Origin: Firmicutes bacterium UBA1702
Lineage (GTDB): Bacteria; Bacillota; Clostridia; Peptostreptococcales; Anaerovoracaceae
Reading direction: 5' to 3'
Assembly (NCBI GenBank): GCA_002320005.1
Contig: DCJK01000026.1
Coordinates: 1-20,369 of the forward strand
Length of the DNA stretch: 20,369 nt
The notes beneath the pieces were generated by a model, which saw only the letters and a list, made by a program, of their open reading frames with translations, was not told the origin of the DNA and searched no databases. How positions within the stretch are numbered: position 1 is the stretch's first letter; each line of letters opens with the position of its first letter. The position numbers and the translations under genes were made by a program. Positions 15,642-20,369 of this stretch are shown here, piece after piece.

Positions 15642-17069
15642 ATGAAAAATAAGAAAAAACTTATCATAATAATTTCAGTTGTTGCAGTGGTCCTCATCTG
15701 TGCCGCTGCAGGAATATATCTGGGCTTTATAAAAGGCGGCAAGGAGCCCAGCCTTCAGGAAACCATAGACAGCCGCATATCCGCCTATGAAACTGACCTC
15801 CGGGATTCTCTTGCCTCCATGACGGATCAGGAATCAGCTGCCAAATACATCGCAACTTGGGCAGAAAACAAAGGTATAGATACAAAAATAGATAGAAACA
15901 ACAATGTTATCCTGACTTTGGATGCGACATCCGGCTTTGAAAACCGCTCTCCTGTAGTGATAATATGCGGTTATGACTATGCTTCAATGGAAACATATAT
16001 CAACAGCATCGTATGTGCCATGACTGTAGCCAAGAATGACCGGCCTCACGGTGCTTATCGTATCATATTCCTTTCTCAGGAGGGCGGAAACACACAAAGC
16101 GTAAAAGAACTGTCGGCCGGATATTTTCCTGACAATGCCGAAATATTCTATCTGGGAAACGCCTCCTCTTCGCGTATCGTTACTGCTACCGGAGGATACG
16201 AGCAATACGAAGTTACTCGCAGCCTCAATCGCACTGAATCTACATACAACAAGGCCTACAAGATAACCATCAGCGGACTGCCGGCTCAGAAGACCGGAGT
16301 CAAATCCGCTTATGAGCCTAATCCGGTCAAAACCCTGGGGAATCTGCTGGCTAATTTTAAATCCACTTCAATTGTGTTTGAACTGGCTTCCTTCGGCGGA
16401 GGAATCTCATGTGATTCAACGCCGTCTTCCGCGGCCGTAACGGTTGTTATAAATGAAGACGCATCCGAAAAGATTGAGAAAAAGCTTGACAGCGCCATCG
16501 AAAAATTCTATGACAAGTATCAGGATAAATATCCTGACGCATCCTATACTTACGAGATAGTTGAAACACCTTCTTCAGTTTTAAGCAGTGAAGATACAGA
16601 AGCTATAATAAGCCTCATGTACACATCCTTGAACGGAGCATATTATACTGATGATAACGATGATGTAGCTGCTCTTACAAACATCGGTTATGCCGGCACC
16701 GACGGAGACACCTTTAACATGAAGGTATCAGCCTTAGGCTGTGATGCAGATCTCATGTCTGAGATACAGGAAGCATACGCAACCATCTGTGTGCTTTCCG
16801 GTATGGATTTTTCCGTAAAACAGCAATATCAACCATTTGTCATAAATGATGCGGGAAGTGCCCTGGGAAAAACTTTCACCGAAGCATACTCCATCTTCCG
16901 CAGCACCAAACTTTCTCAGGGAATTCTGACGGATTTCATTCCGGGTGAAATTCTCGCAGGCAAAAATTCCAACGCTGTCATGCTTGTACTGGGTGTAACT
17001 GAACGTACGAAGGATAACTTTGCAGGAGGCTTGGTAACATACCTGGAAATGGAAAAGATTTCTGAATAA
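15642..17069 (+). CDS. Membrane-anchored PepD (M20 dipeptidase)-like protein, probably catalytically inactive
   Basis: This 475-residue protein begins with a basic MKNKKK and a hydrophobic helix (about 7-29) followed by no obvious cleavage or lipobox site, so it is probably anchored with the bulk outside. From residue 66 on it aligns, by eye against my memory of E. coli PepD, along the whole M20 aminoacyl-histidine dipeptidase. Examples are SAAKYIATWAENKG, GFENRSPVVI, a GGYE strand (184-187) and ISGLPAQKTG. Most metal ligands are lost: the His of HxD becomes G110 (D112 kept), the segment with the bridging Asp is deleted, the EE pair becomes Q146-E147, and the later Asp and C-terminal His are missing. 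AAAGGTGA precedes the ATG. It was probably recruited for binding or structural use. Confidence 0.82.
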   Translation: MKNKKKLIIIISVVAVVLICAAAGIYLGFIKGGKEPSLQETIDSRISAYETDLRDSLASMTDQESAAKYIATWAENKGIDTKIDRNNNVILTLDATSGFENRSPVVIICGYDYASMETYINSIVCAMTVAKNDRPHGAYRIIFLSQEGGNTQSVKELSAGYFPDNAEIFYLGNASSSRIVTATGGYEQYEVTRSLNRTESTYNKAYKITISGLPAQKTGVKSAYEPNPVKTLGNLLANFKSTSIVFELASFGGGISCDSTPSSAAVTVVINEDASEKIEKKLDSAIEKFYDKYQDKYPDASYTYEIVETPSSVLSSEDTEAIISLMYTSLNGAYYTDDNDDVAALTNIGYAGTDGDTFNMKVSALGCDADLMSEIQEAYATICVLSGMDFSVKQQYQPFVINDAGSALGKTFTEAYSIFRSTKLSQGILTDFIPGEILAGKNSNAVMLVLGVTERTKDNFAGGLVTYLEMEKISE

Positions 17070-17079
17070 AACTCATGCA

Positions 17080-17114
17080 AACTGCCCCGCAATCTTATGA
17101 TATGCGGGGCAGTT
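17080..17114. terminator. Terminator of the PepD-like gene, possibly shared
   Basis: A perfect 12-bp stem (17080-17091 with 17103-17114, arm AACTGCCCCGCA) has an 11-nt loop and lies 10 bases after the stop at 17069. T-rich sequence follows on the plus strand. The decayed transporter on the other strand also runs into it. Confidence 0.85.
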
Positions 17115-17133
17115 GTCTTATCTCTTGTTATTT

Positions 17134-17849
17134 TTATTTTTCCAGCTCTCTGACGTCCTTTATCAGGTACAGTATAACTGCTGAAAACGTCAGCAAGGCT
17201 CCGGCAATCATAATGATTGCTCCGCTGCCCCTACCTACACTTATTCCTATCACTTGGGTAATTTCATCCGCACATATCCCGGATACACTGTATGATATCA
17301 CATAACCTATCTGAGAGATAAACCCTATCACTTCCCATGCTATTCCCTGAAGTTCATTGGAAATATTTGTTCTTACAAGATATCCAAGACTGCTGTTGGC
17401 AACAGGAATCATTGTAAAGAAAAAAATCCGGAAGCAATGATTAAAATCAGGTTCTCCCTGAATCCGAAACCCATCATGCAGATTCCTGCAACTCCCAGAG
17501 AAATACACAACGCTTTGAGTATTTCTTTTTTCATGCCTCTGGCACCAAGTATGACACTGGTTACCAGCATTCCTGAAGCACAAAGAGTTTCGACAATGCC
17601 CAAAGTTTTTCTGCTTTCAAAATCCAGAATCATAGGTTCTGACAAAATCTATACTGCCCCCATGCAAAATGTCATCAGAGCTGCCATGACCACTAAAGTA
17701 AGCAGACCCTTATTACAGGCAACCGCTTTCCATCCCTTTTTCAGATCATCTGCAAAGGAAGCCTCTTTTTTATCTTTCTTTTTGCCGATTCCCTGTCGCA
17801 CTACTGCAGTTGTGACGACAGTAAAAATAAATCGGAATAATTTACTGCT
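17134..17849 (-). pseudogene. Decayed MFS transporter, C-terminal half only
   Basis: Joined across two frames, this region encodes the last part of a major facilitator transporter of about 400 residues. A cytoplasmic basic loop (RQGIGKKKDKKEASFADDLK) is followed by hydrophobic helices in GMLVTSVILGARG, IPVANSSLGYLVRTNI and AGALLTFSAVILYLI. Three defects are visible. The 5' half is missing before 17849. An in-frame TAG at 17649-17651 stands where MTFCMGAVxILSEPM would continue, perhaps from CAG. A frameshift in a run of seven T (17420-17426, A on the plus strand) separates ASGFF from FTMIP. The substrate is unknown. A 27-codon open frame with a good Shine-Dalgarno (17842-17925) lies just upstream and may be a rearranged start. 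Confidence 0.75.
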
Positions 17850-17952
17850 TCATATTCAGTGAAGACTCTCCACACAAGGGCAGGGCTTCTTCCACTTCTT
17901 TTCTGTTCATCTTTTTGATCACCATCGCAGCACCTCGCTAAAATAATTCTTT

Positions 17953-18708
17953 TTATTCTATGAACAGTTCGGGTTCTTTTCTCACCCTGCAATTTAACTT
18001 CAGATAACTATGTATTCTTTTTGCTGTAATATCATCAAGCGCTCTTGCTCCTTCAGGGCATACTTTTATGCATCGCATGCAGGAAATGCACTTTTGCGGA
18101 TTTCCAATCATCTGTATATCTATTGCGTCAGCCGGACACTCTTGTCTGCATATGTCGCATTTAGTGCATCCTTCTCCCGGTTCAGGACAATTTGACCCTC
18201 CCTGCAGTTCCTTATACGGCATATGCCCCGGAACATAGCAAAGCGCTTTACAGTTTTTAAATTCACCGAGTATTTTTTTACCTATTTTCCTTAGTTTTTG
18301 CTTATCGTCGCTGTCAGGTCTTCCCGCTGCTGTTTCTCTGTCAATGGAATGCTCTGCTATCCCCGAAACTGCTGCAAAAGGTATAAATCCGCATGTTTTT
18401 GCAGCGTCTGACATTTCCAGCAGCGTATCTTCATAATCTCTGTTTCCATATGATACCACAAGAACACATGGTGCTCCGTTTCCGTCAATCATATTAAGTC
18501 GCTTCAATGCCATCTCCGGTGCTCTGCCTGAATATGACGGCATAGCAATTACAACCAGTTCATCATGTTCTATTTTTACTGATGAAAAATCGATATCTTT
18601 TGTAATAAGATTTATCTCTCTGTCTTCATATAACTGCCCATCAAAAAGAGACTCGACTATTCTCATAGTTCCGCCTGTAGGGCTGAAAACGATCTTTGTT
18701 ATTTTCAT
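17953..18708 (-). CDS. EFR1-type flavodoxin-ferredoxin fusion protein
   Basis: This 251-residue electron-transfer protein combines a flavodoxin domain (about 1-165) with a bacterial two-cluster ferredoxin (about 178-225). The flavodoxin phosphate loop SPTGGT is at 9-14 for FMN binding. The ferredoxin has two CxxCxxCxxxCP motifs, at C181/C184/C187/C191 and C207/C210/C213/C217, for two [4Fe-4S] clusters. This domain order is that of the EFR1 family common in anaerobic Firmicutes; redox partners are not known from sequence. GGAGGGG lies eight bases before the start. It follows the 69-residue gene by 40 bases and precedes the decayed transporter. It appears intact. Confidence 0.9.
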   Translation of the reverse strand: MKITKIVFSPTGGTMRIVESLFDGQLYEDREINLITKDIDFSSVKIEHDELVVIAMPSYSGRAPEMALKRLNMIDGNGAPCVLVVSYGNRDYEDTLLEMSDAAKTCGFIPFAAVSGIAEHSIDRETAAGRPDSDDKQKLRKIGKKILGEFKNCKALCYVPGHMPYKELQGGSNCPEPGEGCTKCDICRQECPADAIDIQMIGNPQKCISCMRCIKVCPEGARALDDITAKRIHSYLKLNCRVRKEPELFIE

Positions 18709-18748
18709 TTTTCTTCCCCTCCGAAATATTCAGATGATGCAGATCTTC

Positions 18749-18958
18749 TTATATGGCATTTTTTTCAAATGATACGGTCTTATCTTTCATGGATATTTTT
18801 TTAACCGTATAGCCATACGCCAGCAGTTCTTTCTTGTATGTCAGAAAGGAATGGTCTATTGCAATACTTGTTATTTCTTCCATTTCAGCATATGTAAGTT
18901 TAAAACTGTCGCTGCCGTTTTCTTTTATCCATTTCCACAATGGCTCATATTTGCTCAT
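18749..18958 (-). CDS. Conserved hypothetical protein, 69 residues
   Basis: The protein begins MSKYEPLWKWIKENG and contains the segment LTYAEMEEITSIAIDHSFLTYKKEL, here at about 22-46, then GYTVKKISMKDKTVSF. I recall closely similar small proteins in Clostridia, with a YEPLW start and a DHSFLxYKKEL core, annotated as hypothetical. It is soluble, with no signal peptide or membrane helix. AAAGGGG lies upstream of the ATG at a slightly long spacing. It is 40 bases ahead of the EFR1 gene and possibly co-transcribed. The function is unknown. Confidence 0.75.
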   Translation of the reverse strand: MSKYEPLWKWIKENGSDSFKLTYAEMEEITSIAIDHSFLTYKKELLAYGYTVKKISMKDKTVSFEKNAI

Positions 18959-19401
18959 GACAGATATCCCCTTTCATGTTTTCTCGTAAATCGATTCATT
19001 GACTGCAAGGGTGTCGCCGTATGTGGTTTTTCCTCACAGATTTTGTATTTTCGCTTTGCTTGCTTTTCCCTCCGGCAGCATATTGCATTTTCTTATTAAT
19101 TAAGACGATTTTTCTCAGTTACAATAAGCATTTCAACCTTTAGCGGTAATGGTTTTTGAAAGCATGCAGATGCACTCGGTATGAATCGTATCGTCATATT
19201 GCGACTTTTTGCTGACGTCGTATTTGCTAAATTGCAACTTTTTAATCGTTCCTTAATTGTTACTGATATTATAATCATTTAATGGAATACTATCAATCAA
19301 TAAAAACGGAACAACACGAAGCAATTAACGGAATAATACAATGCCATTTAGCGGAACTTGGTATGTGGGAACATATCCACGTTTCGGTAAATTATCAACT
19401 G
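18959..19401. other. Gene-free stretch with short repeats
   Basis: No open frame here has a convincing start, Shine-Dalgarno or recognisable product. The stretch contains a near-identical 13-mer pair (ATTGCGACTTTTT at 19198-19210 and ATTGCAACTTTTT at 19231-19243). It also has several copies of a short motif around GGAA (at 19284, 19308, 19330 and 19353, about 22-24 bases apart), with TTTAGCGG at 19346-19353 and a related copy near 19140. It may be the worn end of a mobile element or a regulator-binding region; neither is established. Confidence 0.4.
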
Positions 19402-20322
19402 CTATTCGTCTCTTACATGTAATTTTAACACATCAGGTCTAGCATAATGACCACAAACATCGTGTTCCATCCTGCTGGCTGGAACTTTCGACATATCAAG
19501 TTCCGCATATATAATCCCTTCCTCATCCCAGATAGTCTCTGAAATAGTATGTCCATACGGATCTATAATACAGCTTCCTCCTCTGCACACGATATCAGGT
19601 AGCTTCGATATTTCACCTGATCCATTGCACGTATCCGGATACATATTCTTAGTAATTACCATATCACAGTTAATGAAATAACAATGGCCTTCAATAGCAA
19701 TGTGACGTATTGTATCCTGCCACTCTGGATTATCGTTTGTGTTTGGAGAAATGTACAGCGTGATTCCTTTCTGATATAGAGCTACTCGCGCTAAAGGCAT
19801 GTAACTTTCCCAGCAGATAAGATTTCCTACAGGCCCCCAAGGCGTATCCATTACAGGGAAGAAATCCCTATCCGCATCTCCCCATACAACGCGTTCACTT
19901 CCCGTTGGTTTGAGTTTCCTATGATTAAAGGTTTTGCCGTCAGGGGTAATCATCATATTTGAATTATATAAAGTTGCAGTTGTACAGTCTACCTCTGAGT
20001 AACCAATACTTACATATACTTGATTTGCAATTACCGTTTCTATCAGTTTATTCATCTCCGGTCCGTCGGCCAGAATAGAATTATCGTAGTACTGTTTCCA
20101 GTCTTTTCTACCATCTTCATTTCTGCTGCCTACTGTGAAGCCAAATGTCATACCATAAGGATATCCAGGAATAAATAGTTCTGGAAATACAACAAACTCA
20201 GCTCCATTTTCTGCACATTCACGAATAATACCTGTTGCCTTCTCGATGCATTTATCTTTATCAAACATAATCGATTCAGCTTGTACCACAGCTATATTTA
20301 ATGAATCTCTCGTAATATTCAT
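19402..20322 (-). CDS. Nitrilase (carbon-nitrogen hydrolase superfamily)
   Basis: This 306-residue enzyme belongs to the nitrilase branch of the carbon-nitrogen hydrolases, which convert nitriles to acids and ammonia through a thioimidate on cysteine. The Glu-Lys-Cys triad is complete: E48 in FPELFIPGYP, K136 in HRKLKPTGSE and C170 in NLICWESYMPLARV. The CWE after the cysteine is typical of true nitrilases rather than amidases or Nit-like enzymes. The length is slightly short for the class, because the C-terminal tail seen in filament-forming nitrilases is reduced. The ATG has a good AAGGAG site. No neighbouring gene suggests its substrate; a nitrile, cyanide derivative or an amide is possible. 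Confidence 0.92.
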   Translation of the reverse strand: MNITRDSLNIAVVQAESIMFDKDKCIEKATGIIRECAENGAEFVVFPELFIPGYPYGMTFGFTVGSRNEDGRKDWKQYYDNSILADGPEMNKLIETVIANQVYVSIGYSEVDCTTATLYNSNMMITPDGKTFNHRKLKPTGSERVVWGDADRDFFPVMDTPWGPVGNLICWESYMPLARVALYQKGITLYISPNTNDNPEWQDTIRHIAIEGHCYFINCDMVITKNMYPDTCNGSGEISKLPDIVCRGGSCIIDPYGHTISETIWDEEGIIYAELDMSKVPASRMEHDVCGHYARPDVLKLHVRDE

Positions 20323-20369
20323 TTTCTTTCTCCTTTCATCGCCTCTTCAGTCACTTATTAACATATTAT

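Noticed and set aside
17842..17925. 27-codon frame with a good Shine-Dalgarno upstream of the decayed transporter
   Set aside because: It is too short to call a gene on its own and is better read as part of the damaged transporter locus.
19096..19278. 60-codon open frame on the minus strand
   Set aside because: No ribosome binding site or family signature; it lies in the repeat-bearing stretch and is probably chance.
19282..19422. 46-codon open frame on the plus strand (MEYYQSIKTEQ...)
   Set aside because: There is no Shine-Dalgarno, it overlaps the end of the nitrilase gene and matches nothing I know.

Overview
The window looks like chromosome of an endospore-forming, anaerobic low-to-mid-GC Firmicute of class Clostridia. 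The support is an alpha/beta-type small acid-soluble spore protein gene, an oxygen-sensitive class III ribonucleotide reductase (nrdD/nrdG), a zinc-type ribosomal protein L28, an EFR1-type flavodoxin/ferredoxin and a Gls24/Asp23-recG pair. I cannot name the genus from sequence alone. Most genes lie on the minus strand. Plus-strand genes are the spore protein (820-1020), a 60-residue membrane protein (3615-3797) and a large anchored protein (15642-17069).

Layout. 1-3546: rsmD, the convergently read spore protein gene, recG and an Asp23/Gls24-family gene whose end overlaps recG. A strong bidirectional hairpin lies between the spore gene and recG. 3615-3797: a small two-helix membrane protein. 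3801-10696 (minus): an apparent three-gene operon that is the most unusual part of the window. Its first gene encodes a 1600-residue protein with HD, helical/HEAT-like, NadD-like adenylyltransferase, GNAT-like and phosphoribosyltransferase-like regions in one chain. It is followed by a lactate/malate-dehydrogenase-like protein and a flavodoxin-fold protein with four spaced cysteines. 10787-11151: monocistronic rpmB with a clear promoter and terminator.

11177-14956 (minus): nrdD-nrdG-dapF, closely packed, under a consensus promoter that overlaps a convincing NrdR box and a weaker second box 32 bp away. This points to NrdR control of anaerobic dNTP synthesis. 14989-15522: a GNAT acetyltransferase. 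15642-17069 (plus): a membrane-anchored protein that aligns along its length with PepD (M20 aminoacyl-histidine dipeptidase) but has lost most metal ligands, so it is probably a pseudoenzyme.

17134-18958 (minus): a decayed MFS transporter with a truncated 5' end, an in-frame stop and a homopolymer frameshift, an intact EFR1-type flavodoxin/ferredoxin and a 69-residue conserved hypothetical. 18959-19401 has no convincing gene but carries short repeats. 19402-20322 encodes a nitrilase with the full Glu-Lys-Cys triad.

The best candidate for something little described is the operon at 3801-10696. Its parts suggest nucleotide or NAD-type cofactor handling coupled to redox enzymes, but that function is inference. 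No rRNA, tRNA, CRISPR array or intact mobile element was seen.
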